NCBI GenBank assembly: GCA_963814955.1
Contig: CAWFEX010000006.1
Coordinates: forward strand, 62,001 to 126,000
Length of the DNA stretch: 64,000 nucleotides
Reading direction: 5' to 3'
DNA from: DATCJA01 sp963814955
GTDB taxonomy: Bacteria; Acidobacteriota; Vicinamibacteria; Vicinamibacterales; UBA2999
Within the stretch, counting starts at the first letter, position 1. Each line of letters opens with the position of its first letter. The notes beneath the pieces were generated by a model. The model saw only the letters and a program-made list of their open reading frames with translations, ran no database searches and was not told the DNA's origin. This document shows positions 22,280 through 31,808 of this stretch, in pieces. Both the position numbers and the translations under genes were made by a program.

Positions 22280-23723
22280 TTGGAACGTTCAAACCCGAAG
22301 GATGCCTCACTCGTAGATACGGGGCTGGTCCGCGCGCACGGACTGGCGTCGCTCGTCGCGCTGCTCGTTGCCGCCGCGTTCGGGATTGTCGTGTCGATCC
22401 AACTGCTGCTTCCCGACGTCGGCAAAGACGTCGCGTGGCTCAGTTGGGGGCGTCTTCGCTACGCACACACTCAGGGAATCATGTTCGGCTGGCTGGGAAA
22501 CGCGTTCTTCGCGTTCCTCTATCATGCCGTGCCGATCCTCACGGGCAGGCCGGTCACCAGCGCGCTCCTGGGCCGATGGCTCTTTGGCCTGTGGAATTGT
22601 GCGGCGATCGTGCCGGGCTGGGTACTGGTGCTGGCGGGCGTCAGCCAGCCGCTGGAGTGGGCCGAGTTTCCACCGGTCGTCGATGCCGTCATCGTGATCG
22701 GGTTCGTGCTCGCTGCCGTGCAGTTCCTGCCGGGCTTCTTTGCGCGCGGACTCGAATCGCTCTACGTATCGAGCTGGTACATCCTGGGCGGGCTGGTGTT
22801 CACGCTTCTCGCCTATCCGATGGGCAACATCGTGCCGGAATTTGTCGCAGGCGCTGGCGGCGCGGCATTCAGCGGACTATGGATCCACGACGCCGTCGGA
22901 CTCTACGTCACACCGCTGGCGCTCGCCATCATTTACTTCGTGATCCCGGCCGTAATGCGCCAGCCGATTTTCAGCCACTTCCTCTCGATGCTCGGGTTCT
23001 GGCTGCTGTTCTTTCTCTATCCGCTCAATGGCACGCACCACTACGTGTTCTCGGTAATCCCGATGGCGGCGCAGACAAGCGCGATCGCTGCCTCGGCGCT
23101 GCTCGGCGTCACCGTGGTCATCGTCGTGACCAATCTGTTTCTGTCGCTGCGCGGGGCGGGGATCGTCCCCCGCGATCCCGGGCTCCGCTTTGTCGCTACC
23201 GGAACGTTGTTCTACCTCATCGTGAGCGTGCAGGGCGCCGCTCAGGCGCAGATGGCGGTGAACCAGACCGTACACTTCACTGACTGGGTGATCGGTCATT
23301 CACACCTGGCGATGCTCGGGTTTGCGAGCTTCGCGGCCGCAGGCGGGCTCGTGCACGCCTGGCAGCACATCCCAACGGCGCGGTACAACGCACGAGCGAT
23401 CACGGCCGCGTACTGGCTGCTGACGGCAGGGCTCGTCATCATGGTGTCAGACCTGACGATCGCCGGCCTGATGCAGGGGCGACTGTGGCAAACAGACGCG
23501 CCCTGGATCGTTTCGGTGCAAGCGGCGAGACCGGTCCTGGCTCGTACGGACCCTGTCGGGCATCCCGCTGGCTGCCGGGTTCATCGCTCTTCTCTGCGGC
23601 ATCACGACCGGCCCGCGAGGCGCGGGGTTACAGTCAATCGCACCGCGTGTCGGCGTGGAACCATCGGCGCACGTGAAGCCTCGACTCGCCGTCGCCACCG
23701 TCGGCGCCTCGGAGGGCACTTGA
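22280..23723 (+). CDS. ccoN: cbb3-type cytochrome c oxidase subunit I (one frameshift)
   Basis: The protein has about twelve transmembrane helices and the CcoN ligand pattern: a His in RLRYAHTQGIMFGW for heme b, WIHDAVG with the first CuB His, FLYPLNGTHHY with the cross-linking Tyr and the two further CuB His, and GHSHLAMLGF with the b and b3 ligands. It reduces O2 to water in the inner membrane using electrons from the c-type subunits. The frame breaks near 23530. The next frame gives the normal C-terminus (RSWLVRTLSGIPLAAGF to TGPRG) ending at TGA 23723. The next gene's TTG start overlaps this stop. The start is a TTG, which I could not improve on. The high-affinity oxidase suggests life at low oxygen. 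Confidence 0.85.
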
Positions 23724-24964
23724 GCGGCGCCGGTCGCGCACTGGGTATGGCGTATGTCGTGGCGTGCGTGGCGGGCGTCACGTTCTTCGTCTTGTCCGTG
23801 ACGTTGCTCGGCTACTGGCCCAAACAGGTGCTGGACAGACAGACGCAGGCAATGGGCCCGACGTTCGTACTCGAGCTCAGCCCGAGCGCGCATCGGGGGC
23901 GCGCCATCTATGCGAGGGAAGGCTGCGCCTACTGCCACACGCAGCAGGTGCGATATCTGGCGGTTGACCACATGCGCTTCGGGGCGCCGACTCTCGCCTG
24001 GGAAACACGCCTCGACTATCCACACCTGTGGGGGACGCGCCGCATCGGCCCGGATCTCGCCCGCGCGGGAGGAACGCGGACCGATGACTGGCACTTCGTA
24101 CATCTGTTCTCGCCGAGGGCGGTTGTCCCGCAGTCGGTGATGCCTGCGTATCCGCGTCTCTTCGACGGCGCGCCGGACCGGCCTCGCCAGGAGGCTCGCG
24201 ACCTTGTCACGTATCTCAATACACTCGGACGCGCCCGTGAGCTGGCGGCACCCGAGGGTGAGGCACGCGCTCGAGAAGCCTGCAACTGCCCCGACGATGA
24301 GATGGCGCAGATGGCGTTCTCCGGTCCGCTCAATACTCACCCGGCGCGTTCGCGGCGCGTGCAGGAAACCCCTTCGCTTCCCGGCGGCGATCCCGCGCGC
24401 GGTCGAGAACTGTACGCGGTCCACTGCGCAACGTGTCACGGAGCGCGCGGTCAAGGAGATGGCCCTGGAGCATTGGGGCTGCTTCCAGCGCCGACAAATC
24501 TTGCAGAACACGACTATGCACCAGAGCGGATCGCCGGCGCACTGTGGAACGGCGTTGCGGGCACAGCCATGCCCGCATGGCGCGATCATTCGCTCGCCGA
24601 TCTCGCGGCGTTGGTCGTCGCCGTACGCACCCTCAGCACGAGCCAGGTAGCCGGAGGAACAGAGCCGTCGTTGCCGGACGCGTTGATAGAGTTGGGGCGT
24701 CGAACGTATCGAGACAACTGCGTGCAGTGCCACGGCGAACGGGGCGATGGCAGCGGTTCGGGCGGCGCCGCGCTCGCGATTGCGCCATCCGATCTGACCC
24801 GCCAGCGGCCGACACTCGCGAAGACGGTCGAGACGCTGCGGAGCGGCATTGCCGGAACGCCGATGGCACCCTGGACGTCTCGATTGACGGATGCCGAAAT
24901 CATCGCGGTCGCTCAGTATGTGCGCACGCTGTACACCGGCCCTGCCGCGGGAGCGACGCGATGA
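23720..24964 (+). CDS. Fused CcoO plus diheme cytochrome c (CcoO-CcoP-like)
   Basis: One N-terminal membrane helix is followed by the CcoO domain with heme site CAYCHTQQVR and the RIGPDLARAGG segment, then a linker, then two class I cytochrome c domains with CATCH (HCATCHGARGQGDGP) and CVQCH (NCVQCHGERGDGSGS), each with a downstream Met ligand (GTAMPAW and GTPMAPW). In classical cbb3 oxidases CcoO is monoheme and CcoP diheme and they are separate. Here all three hemes are in one 414-residue chain without a frame break. It would pass electrons from periplasmic donors to CcoN. The start is TTG 23720 with GGAGGG upstream, overlapping the ccoN stop, and ATG 23747 is an alternative. Confidence 0.85.
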   Translation: MSGAGRALGMAYVVACVAGVTFFVLSVTLLGYWPKQVLDRQTQAMGPTFVLELSPSAHRGRAIYAREGCAYCHTQQVRYLAVDHMRFGAPTLAWETRLDYPHLWGTRRIGPDLARAGGTRTDDWHFVHLFSPRAVVPQSVMPAYPRLFDGAPDRPRQEARDLVTYLNTLGRARELAAPEGEARAREACNCPDDEMAQMAFSGPLNTHPARSRRVQETPSLPGGDPARGRELYAVHCATCHGARGQGDGPGALGLLPAPTNLAEHDYAPERIAGALWNGVAGTAMPAWRDHSLADLAALVVAVRTLSTSQVAGGTEPSLPDALIELGRRTYRDNCVQCHGERGDGSGSGGAALAIAPSDLTRQRPTLAKTVETLRSGIAGTPMAPWTSRLTDAEIIAVAQYVRTLYTGPAAGATR

Positions 24965-25146
24965 TCGCCGATATCGTGGTAGTTGCGTCGGTGGCGCTCG
25001 TGGGCGCGTTCGTGACGGGGTGGCTCGTCTCACCACGCCTTCGGACCTGGATTGAGCAGCCCAAGCATCGCTTTCAGGACGCGTTGCAGCAGTATGATGT
25101 GGCGCAGCACAGGCAGGTCATGATCGAGAGAAGTCCCCGTGAATGA
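24961..25146 (+). CDS. Small single-helix membrane protein (CcoQ-like position)
   Basis: This 61-residue protein has one N-terminal transmembrane helix (IADIVVVASVALVGAFVTGW) followed by a charged, probably amphipathic tail. It overlaps the previous stop by ATGA and the next start by 8 bp, so it is translationally coupled inside the oxidase cluster. Position and size fit CcoQ, which stabilises cbb3 oxidase, but sequence similarity is too low to assign the symbol. Confidence 0.65.
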   Translation: MIADIVVVASVALVGAFVTGWLVSPRLRTWIEQPKHRFQDALQQYDVAQHRQVMIERSPRE

Positions 25147-26107
25147 ACGCGAGCGCCCCGATCCCATTTACCTGCGATCAGTGATTGCGCCGTCCGTGGC
25201 CGTAGGTGCCCTCGTCATCGGTGTCGGACTGTACGGGGCCTCCGTCTACTCCGTCTCGGCACCATCGGCGCCCGTTCCCGCGATCGCCACCGAGGAATAC
25301 GGTCGCCAGCTCGTGGCACACACCGCCGAGCTTCTCGGACCGGATCAGCCCGATCCCAATCGCCGTTACATCAGCAGCCGGCTCAATTGCGGGTCGTGTC
25401 ATCTGTCCACCGGCACTGAGCCGGGCACGCTGACACTGCTGCAGACCGACGAGCACTATCCGCGCTTCTCTGGCCGGGCAGGTGGAATGACGGACATCGA
25501 GGATCGCATCAACGAATGCATGCAGCGCAGCATGAACGGCCGCGCCTTGCCGATGGACAGCCCGGAAATGATCGCGATCGCGTCGTACCTCCGTTCGCTC
25601 GGCACGCAATACCAGGCATCAGGAGCCAGCCGGCGGATCGCGGACGAGCCACCTCCGTTCAAGACGCCAAACCGCGCCGCTGACCTCGTCAACGGAGAAG
25701 CTGTCTTCGGTGCGCGATGCCGCATCTGTCACGGGGCAAATGGCGAAGGCCTGCTGGCAGGTGAAGACCGCCGCGAGGGCTATCTCTTTCCGCCGCTGTG
25801 GGGACCCGATTCCTTCAATAACGGCGCGGGCCTGCACCGCGTGCTGACCGCGGCGCGCTTCATCAAGGCCCGGATGCCTCTGGGCGAGTCAACACTCACC
25901 GACGACGAGGCCTTCGACGTCGCGGCATTCATCAATTCCAAGCCGCGGCCGGAGATGTCCGGCCTCGAACGCGATTACCCCGATCGCTCGCTGAAGCCCG
26001 TGGACAACCCCTACGGCCCCTTCGCGGACACTTTTCCGCTCGAGCAACATCGGTTCGGCCCCTTCCAGCCCATCGACGCGTACTACAAGACACTCAAGAA
26101 GCAGTAG
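25139..26107 (+). CDS. TsdA-like diheme cytochrome c (thiosulfate dehydrogenase family)
   Basis: A membrane-anchored or exported N-terminus is followed by two cytochrome c domains with CGSCH at residues 84-88 and CRICH at 194-198. The first domain carries the TsdA hallmark DRINECMQRSMNGRALP, with Cys127 at the position of the unusual axial Cys ligand of the active-site heme. TsdA couples two thiosulfates to tetrathionate, or the reverse, in the periplasm. The gene starts with a GTG overlapping the small membrane protein gene and ends the oxidase cluster, so electrons from thiosulfate could enter the cbb3-type oxidase directly. Other c-type dehydrogenases of the same fold remain possible. Confidence 0.75.
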   Translation: MNERERPDPIYLRSVIAPSVAVGALVIGVGLYGASVYSVSAPSAPVPAIATEEYGRQLVAHTAELLGPDQPDPNRRYISSRLNCGSCHLSTGTEPGTLTLLQTDEHYPRFSGRAGGMTDIEDRINECMQRSMNGRALPMDSPEMIAIASYLRSLGTQYQASGASRRIADEPPPFKTPNRAADLVNGEAVFGARCRICHGANGEGLLAGEDRREGYLFPPLWGPDSFNNGAGLHRVLTAARFIKARMPLGESTLTDDEAFDVAAFINSKPRPEMSGLERDYPDRSLKPVDNPYGPFADTFPLEQHRFGPFQPIDAYYKTLKKQ

Positions 26108-26113
26108 TCGAAG

Positions 26114-26485
26114 TTACGCGGTCTCCAGCCAGCGCTCGGCTTCGACGAGTGTGGCGAACACGCGAACATTCAACGCCGTGAGTGTGCCTAGGCTGGCGTA
26201 CGCACGACCCACGCCGTCTAACAGCGCACCGCTCGCCACCAGCGCCACCGGTCCCCTCGGACCGTGGGCAATGGTCAACTTCCCAATATGGAGCACCAGG
26301 CGTTTCATCTCCTCCATCGTTGGAGTGCTCGTCGAGGCGCGCGTGTCGTAGAGCATCGCATACGACCACGTTCTCTCCTTCGCCTGCCGATCGACGATGC
26401 CAGTGATGTCCTTCAGTCGGAGCTCGCCGCTTGTTGTAACGAGGATGCGCTTCTTCGCATCGTCGCGCACGTATTGAATGGGCAT
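26114..26485 (-). CDS. Hypothetical STAS/SpoIIAA-like protein
   Basis: This 123-residue protein reads MPIQYVRDDAKKRILVTTSG followed by alternating strands and helices (DITGIVDRQAKERTWSYAMLYDTRAS, then VALVASGALLDGVGRAYASL) and ends ERWLETA. The layout resembles small acidobacterial and proteobacterial proteins with a SpoIIAA/STAS-like fold and no known function. ATG 26485 is chosen because GGAGAG lies about nine bases upstream, and a longer reading from 26677 has no family support. It converges on the TsdA-like gene with a 6-bp gap. Confidence 0.65.
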   Translation of the reverse strand: MPIQYVRDDAKKRILVTTSGELRLKDITGIVDRQAKERTWSYAMLYDTRASTSTPTMEEMKRLVLHIGKLTIAHGPRGPVALVASGALLDGVGRAYASLGTLTALNVRVFATLVEAERWLETA

Positions 26486-26585
26486 GACCAACTCTCCATC
26501 GCGACGTTCATTTTGATTCGATCCCAGACAAGCAGGAAAGAGGCAACTTCCGATGGAGGGCCGCCAAATCGGGTAGCCTCTATCG

Positions 26586-26987
26586 ATGGCGGTTCGGGTT
26601 GTCCGGCTGGGAACAGCTAGAGAGCGTAATGAAGGGCTGCGGCTCGGCACCGTGCGGCTCCTGCCGCGCGGCGTCAAGAAACAGGATTACGGCAAGCTGA
26701 ACTACTTCGATGTCTGGCTGCCCGAGCTGGCGCCAAGCCGGGCCCTGGTATCGTACGCGCGGGCGAAGCCGTGGACCGACGCGAGATGGGCCGCCTACAA
26801 ACGCCGCTATCTGCGCGAGATGCGCGTCCCCGAAACCCGCCGCCTGATCACAATGCTGGCGGCGTTATCGAAGCAGGCGAATTTTTCCATCTGCTGTTAC
26901 TGCGAAAACCCGGGGCGATGTCATCGTTCGTTGCTGGCCGAGCTGCTGCGCGAGCAGGGCGGGAAGGTCCGTCGGCGTTTCGGGTAG
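26586..26987 (+). CDS. DUF488 family protein
   Basis: This 133-residue protein has the DUF488 signature: DYGKLNYFDVWLPELAPS near the middle, RRYLREMRVPETRRLI, and near the C-terminus the Cys-rich FSICCYCENPGRCHRSLLAELL, which in this family forms a conserved pocket with C-x-C and RCHR. The biochemical role is unknown. It is read divergently from the STAS-like gene with 100 bp between the two starts. Confidence 0.85.
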   Translation: MAVRVVRLGTARERNEGLRLGTVRLLPRGVKKQDYGKLNYFDVWLPELAPSRALVSYARAKPWTDARWAAYKRRYLREMRVPETRRLITMLAALSKQANFSICCYCENPGRCHRSLLAELLREQGGKVRRRFG

Positions 26988-27004
26988 GCCGCAGTCACGC
27001 GCTG

Positions 27005-27142
27005 CCTGACCCCTGTATCTCCTCGGTAAGAAACGTCGTATCCGTCATTCTCGGTCCACGTATCCCTCGAAGGTGCCGGCAAGCGTGCCGCGCACTGCTG
27101 CGAAGTCCGCCTTTGCAACATTTTCGATGCCGGTTTTCGGGG
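27005..27142 (-). pseudogene. Remnant of the C-terminal module of the metalloprotease at 1-3369
   Basis: On the minus strand this stretch reads ENVAKADFAAVRGTLAGTFEG and, after a frame slip, residues like those of the metalloprotease module encoded around 429-560 (NVATADFATAQGTIVSGTFAN then YEVLAEEIQGSGG). The nucleotides align visibly, with shared runs such as TGCGAAGTCCGCC. No longer gene surrounds it. The remaining 26988-27511 interval holds no other gene that I can support and appears less GC-rich toward its centre (27170-27250), consistent with decayed or foreign DNA. Confidence 0.6.
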
Positions 27143-27511
27143 CTTCGCGCTGCCGAGAGATATGTGCGCTCACCAGCGATTACGAATTTCTCGTCTGAAA
27201 CTCACTCTCACCGCGCGTCAATTACCAAATACCTATGAAAGCCTGTGGCGAGTCGTCTGGCCCCCAAGAACTCCTTCACGTTGCCGACGAGCGAGTGGAT
27301 TTCAACTTTGCGTGAACCGCGCGGCGTGACGGAGCGCAGAATTTTTACGGTATCACTGACAAAGTTGTCTCCAAGCAGCAGACTCTCTTGGGTCTCAAGT
27401 GGTTTACATGCACGGGGTTTCCAGTCGTTTCTGAGCCTTGGTCAGGGCATACCCCTTGCACCCCTGCCGTAAACCTTCCACAGGCATAAAGGAATCAGGG
27501 GGAGTGGACAG

Positions 27512-28864
27512 ATGCGAAATCGCCTTCTCATCGGTGTAGTGCTGTGCGCTGCCGCGTGGCTTAGTTTCTACCGCCCCGCCGAAGCGCAGGGCCAGGCGCC
27601 AGTCGGGCAATACATTGTCGTTCTGCACGACGCCGTGCCCAATGTACCGGCGGTCGCCAACGAGCACGCACAGCAGCACGCAGCGAATGTTCGATTCGTG
27701 TATGCCGCGGCGATGAAGGGATACGCTGCCTCGATTCCGAACGCACGGCTGAATGCTATCCGTCAGGATCCTCGCGTCGCCTTCATCTCAGAAGATCGGC
27801 CGGTTGCAATGTTCGAGGATTCGATACCAACCGGCGTGGATCGCATCGATGCCGAGCTGGGCTACGCGATGGAAATCAATCCGTCGATTCTCAACGGCCT
27901 CGAGGTAGCCGTGATCGACACCGGAAGCGGTCCGCACGCGGATTTGAACGTGGTGGACGGCTACAACTGCTCGTCAGGGCCGAGCTACAACGACGGCAAT
28001 GGCCATGGTTCGCATGTGGCGGGAACGATCGCGGGCAGGCCGAACTTGCTGGGGGTGATCGGCGTGGCACCGGGCGCTGCCATCAATTCAGTAAGGGTGT
28101 TGAATAATGCCGGGTCCGGCTCGTGGTCGTCGGTTGCGTGCGGCATCGATTGGGTGACCAATCGCCGACTCGAATACAACGACGGGGCCTTCGACGGAGA
28201 TGCGGGCCGCAATATCGTCGTCGCCAATATGAGTCTGGGCGGCAGCGGCGCAGACGATGGCAACTGCGGGAACTCGAACAACGACGCGCTGCACAAGGCG
28301 ATCTGTGGTTCGGTCGCGGCAGGCGTAACTTACGTCGTTGCCGCGGGCAACAACAGCGCGAATTTATCCGGATTCGTGCCGGCGGCCTACAACGAGGTTC
28401 TCACCGTAACGGCTATCGCCGACTTCAACGGCCAGCCAGGCGGTGGTGCCGCAGCAACGTGCCGCACGGATGTTGACGAAACGCCGGCAGATTTCAGCAA
28501 CTTCACCACGGCGGACAACGCGGCCGACGTTGCCCATACGATCGCGGCCCCGGGTGTGTGCATCACATCCACATGGAAGGGCGGCGCGTATAAGACTATT
28601 TCCGGCACGAGCATGGCCTCGCCGCACGTAGCCGGTGCCGTTGCTATCTGCATAGCCTCGAGCCTCTGCCCGACGGCGGACCCCGAGGCGGGGGTCGGGG
28701 TGGCGCAGATCATTTCCAGGATCCGTCAGGACGCGGCTGCGCAGCCGGCGGGGAAAGCGGGCTATGGGTTCGTGGGGGACCCCAGCAACGCCCTCATTTC
28801 GGGGAAAGGCGCTTCGCAGAAGACGCTCTATTACGGTTACCTGGTGTTTGCCGGCGCCTACTAA
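27512..28864 (+). CDS. Secreted subtilisin-like serine protease (S8)
   Basis: A signal peptide ends near AEAQ. An I9-type inhibitor propeptide follows (GQYIVVLHDAVPN to DPRVAFISEDRP), then the S8 catalytic domain with Asp136 (VIDTGSG), His165 (GHGSHVAGT) and Ser367 (GTSMASPHVAGA). It is an extracellular endopeptidase matured by removal of the propeptide. The 450-residue length is normal for a proteinase K-like enzyme without C-terminal extensions. CAGGGGGAG lies just before the ATG as ribosome binding site. It stands alone, with non-coding or decayed DNA on both sides. Confidence 0.93.
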   Translation: MRNRLLIGVVLCAAAWLSFYRPAEAQGQAPVGQYIVVLHDAVPNVPAVANEHAQQHAANVRFVYAAAMKGYAASIPNARLNAIRQDPRVAFISEDRPVAMFEDSIPTGVDRIDAELGYAMEINPSILNGLEVAVIDTGSGPHADLNVVDGYNCSSGPSYNDGNGHGSHVAGTIAGRPNLLGVIGVAPGAAINSVRVLNNAGSGSWSSVACGIDWVTNRRLEYNDGAFDGDAGRNIVVANMSLGGSGADDGNCGNSNNDALHKAICGSVAAGVTYVVAAGNNSANLSGFVPAAYNEVLTVTAIADFNGQPGGGAAATCRTDVDETPADFSNFTTADNAADVAHTIAAPGVCITSTWKGGAYKTISGTSMASPHVAGAVAICIASSLCPTADPEAGVGVAQIISRIRQDAAAQPAGKAGYGFVGDPSNALISGKGASQKTLYYGYLVFAGAY

Positions 28865-28993
28865 CACGCTCCAAGCCGCTACTCTCAGTGCCGCGATGGT
28901 CGTCTCATCGCGGCTCCCTTCGACCGTCAGCTGTGAGGTCACAACGCTTCACAACGCGGCTCGACCGCGGCTGTACTGATCCGGCTGGAGTCG

Positions 28994-29206
28994 TCACTTC
29001 CACGTGTTCGGGTCGGTGAGCGTGTACTCGTCCGGATCGTGTTCGGTCTCCACGACGAGCGTATTCCCCTCCCACTCGGTGCCAACTCCGAGGACCTCGC
29101 CGGGTGCAAATCTCGTGGAGAACAACTTCAAGGCGGAAGGCACGATCTGCTCAAGAAAAGGCCACCACTCGCCCGTTGTGACCGCATCGCAGAATACCGT
29201 TCTCAT
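28994..29206 (-). pseudogene. Shuffled remnant of the gene at 30075-31206
   Basis: The minus-strand reading contains WEGNTLVVET joined directly to DEYTLTDPNTW. In the gene at 30075-31206 these two segments are separated. On the plus strand 29004-29046 matches 30238-30283 and the next bases match from about 30368. A 23-bp piece (29078-29100) matches 30554-30576 in inverted orientation with one mismatch. The rest of the 28865-29347 interval shows no gene. Confidence 0.65.
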
Positions 29207-29347
29207 CGGTTTAGAACGGTTGACCGCTCGATTCGACGTTTGGCGCAGATATCAGAAGGTCAAATTGCGGCACGACTTGCACGCATCCAGATAGGTGGAG
29301 TGCAGGGGGCCGGTCGAGTCTCGATGCCCCCTCAGAGAGGTGTCATC

Positions 29348-29929
29348 ATGTTCTGGAGAACGTTTGTGACTGTGTGGCTTGTCGTGTGCCCCGTCGTGGC
29401 CATGGCAGAGACACGCGTGGACATTAATCGCCACAAGGACTTCAGTCGATACAAAACATTCACTCTCGAGGTGTCCGCACCCGTTCGGGGCGGCGAAGTC
29501 GACGAGAACAACACGATTGCCCAGAACCGCCTGCGTCGGGCCATCACGAATGAGCTCCAGATGCGTGGGCTCAGCCCCGTTGACAGCGGCGCAGACCTTA
29601 CGGTTCGCGCCGGAAGCCGCGAGACCGAGCGGACCGAGCTGATGAGTTCGGGGCCAGCTTATCCATTCGGCTGGTACGGGCCGTGGGGATACGGGTACGG
29701 TGGCTATTGGGCCTCACCGTATTGGGGTGGCAACGTATGGACCTATCGTTACTTTGAAGGAACCACGACGATTGACCTCATCGAGCCGGCGACCGGCGAC
29801 CTGGTGTACCGGGCCGAGGTCATCCGCAAGGTTGACGACGACGAAGAAGATCTCGACGACGATGCCATGAAGATCGCTCACAAGGCGTTCAAGAAGTTCC
29901 CCGTCGGAGGAGTCTTCGTGGATGATTGA
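29348..29929 (+). CDS. DUF4136 domain-containing secreted protein
   Basis: A signal peptide (MFWRTFVTVWLVVCPVVAMA) precedes a DUF4136-like domain: VDINRHKDFSRYKTFTLE, NRLRRAITNELQMRGLSPVD and a C-terminal TTIDLIEPATGDLVYRAEV segment, with a Gly/Tyr/Trp-rich insertion in the middle. Members are envelope proteins, often lipoproteins, of unknown function. No lipobox Cys follows the signal here, so it is probably periplasmic. The C-terminus has an acidic stretch (DDDEEDLDDD). ATG 29348 is chosen because it begins the signal peptide. Confidence 0.8.
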   Translation: MFWRTFVTVWLVVCPVVAMAETRVDINRHKDFSRYKTFTLEVSAPVRGGEVDENNTIAQNRLRRAITNELQMRGLSPVDSGADLTVRAGSRETERTELMSSGPAYPFGWYGPWGYGYGGYWASPYWGGNVWTYRYFEGTTTIDLIEPATGDLVYRAEVIRKVDDDEEDLDDDAMKIAHKAFKKFPVGGVFVDD

Positions 29930-30074
29930 TTGGATGACTGCGGACGTGGCGGTGGTCGCTACCCTCTTATCAGCGTGAGGGACGGCCACCGCGGACGCTC
30001 AACGAGCTTCGAAGGCAAAAAACGCCCACGAAAATCACCATCCGGCGGTCAACGCTCCTATCGATACGACAGGA

Positions 30075-31206
30075 TTACCTAGAGGCGCTCGCGCGGGCAG
30101 CCGCCTCGCGCTCTCGAATCTGCGCGCCACGTACGACGTTTATTACACCGTAGTTCTGTTCGTGACAGGCGAACTCGTACATGACCATCGGTTCGACACG
30201 AGGCAGATCCGCCTCGGCCGACCAGGGTTTGGTCCAGGTGTTCGGGTCGGTGAGCGTGTACCTGGTACCGGATCGTGTTCGGGGCGATCCGTACAATGCG
30301 CTCGATGATGCGCAGATTGTCGCTGGTTCCGTACATATTCGGAGCCGGCGCTCTGTCCTTGAAGTTCGTCGTCTCCACGACGAGCGTATTCCCTTCCCAC
30401 CGGCCGCGGGCGTCACCAAACCAGTGCCGGATGCTCGAAGGCACGTGTGGACGCCCGTCGAGCGGAATGATGCGCACGTCATTGTTCGACTGGTGGACGA
30501 TTGTCACGTAGCCCGGGCTCTGGAAGATCAGCGCCTCGGCCGTCACGCTGGCGGCGAGGTCCTCGGGGTTGGCACCAGGATTCCCGCCCTGGATGAGCGG
30601 TACTGCGCCTAGGCCAATGATGCACCGCGTATAGGTAGAAAGGAAGTTGCCGAAAATCTGGATGCCGACCTCGGGATTGCGCTGCTTGGCGGCGGCCGCC
30701 CTGGCCGCTAGCCGCTGTTTGGCCGCGTCAGTGAGCGGCGGCAGCCTCCCATCGGGAGGATCGACGATCAGCGAGGTACGCAGGCTCGGGCGCGCGCCGC
30801 CCTGCCACGCATCCATGCTGTATTCCTTCCAGTCGTAGTGGACCGTGCGCGGATCAACTTCCGAGTCGGCTTCGGCGGCCCGCTTGAAGGCGGCGATCGC
30901 CTCCTCTTCCGTGTAAAGGGGTTTGTCGGCGAGGTGCGGCGGGCGCTGCAGCGGCGTGTAAGTTGCCAGGTGCCACACGCCTCTCAGGTCTGGATCGCCC
31001 CACGGCGTACGCGGGGTGGTCCAGTTCTTCGTCGCTTCGGCCTCGGCCCGCATCCTCGCGGCCGCCGCCTTGATTGCCGCGTCGGGATCGACCGTCGTCG
31101 GGTCGACCTTGTTTGTGCCCGACGGAGCCTGAGCCGCCACAACTGCCAGCGACACGGCGGCCACGATTCCAATCGCCACGACCGCCAACACGCGAAGCAT
31201 CCTCAT
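30075..31206 (-). CDS. Secreted hypothetical protein of an acidobacterial multi-copy family (one frameshift)
   Basis: A hydrophobic signal sequence is followed by a segment DPDLRGVWHLATYTPLQRP and, later, RGRWEGNTLVVETTNFKDR, both typical of a family of roughly 300-400-residue secreted proteins that occur in many copies in Vicinamibacteria and have no known function. Near 30270 the frame shifts and the C-terminus continues as YTLTDPNTWTKPWSAEADLP to the stop at 30075. The gene at 31805 encodes a shorter relative with the same RPWVALDRLP-type ending. The pieces at 28994-29206 derive from a gene like this one. Confidence 0.65.
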
Positions 31207-31388
31207 ATTTCCTCCAGACGTAGCGGCTGATGATCGGCCGGTCGTGACGGGGGTGTCAAGGCGCGTCAGCCAGGTGTGCGAAAACGGCCCGTTTGACAGA
31301 GGCCGATCCGTGCACTATGGTTCTCGCGCAGTTCGGCGTTCACTGTGCGTTCCAAAGCCGTGAATTGTCTGTAATAGAGGCCATCGCC

Positions 31389-31808
31389 ATGAAACGCAGG
31401 CCCCTCACCGCATTGGCCGCAGCCGCCGGCCTTGTGTTCGCTTCAGCCCCGCTGCTCGCGCATCATTCCAACGCGGCGTTCGACGCCAGCAAGCGCCTTA
31501 CGATCACCGGCAGCGTCACGGAATGGTTCTGGGCCAACCCTCATTGCCTGTTGAGCCTCGATGTGAAAGAGGCGGACGGCCAGGTCGTGCGATGGGTGGT
31601 CGAGACGCAGGCGCCGCCCAACATGATCCCGTTTGGCTGGAGCAAGCAGTCCTTCAAACCGGGGGACGTCGTCACCATTACCGCCGAGCCCGCGCGGAGC
31701 GGCAAGCCCGTGGGGCGGCTGCTGCGCGCGGTGTTTGCCGATGGCAGAACCCTCTTGCCTGGCGGGTCTGCGGGAGCGGCCGCGTTGTCGGGAGGAGCGC
31801 AGCCATGA
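31389..31808 (+). CDS. DUF6152 family secreted protein
   Basis: This 139-residue protein has a signal peptide ending at LLAHHS, the diagnostic His-His start of the mature DUF6152 domain, then LTITGSVTEWFWANPHCLLSL and QSFKPGDVVTITAEPARSGKPVG. The fold looks like a small OB-type beta barrel. The function is unknown. The HHS N-terminus could bind metal. It overlaps the next gene by ATGA, and this pairing with a WxL-type secreted protein is common in acidobacterial genomes. Confidence 0.8.
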   Translation: MKRRPLTALAAAAGLVFASAPLLAHHSNAAFDASKRLTITGSVTEWFWANPHCLLSLDVKEADGQVVRWVVETQAPPNMIPFGWSKQSFKPGDVVTITAEPARSGKPVGRLLRAVFADGRTLLPGGSAGAAALSGGAQP

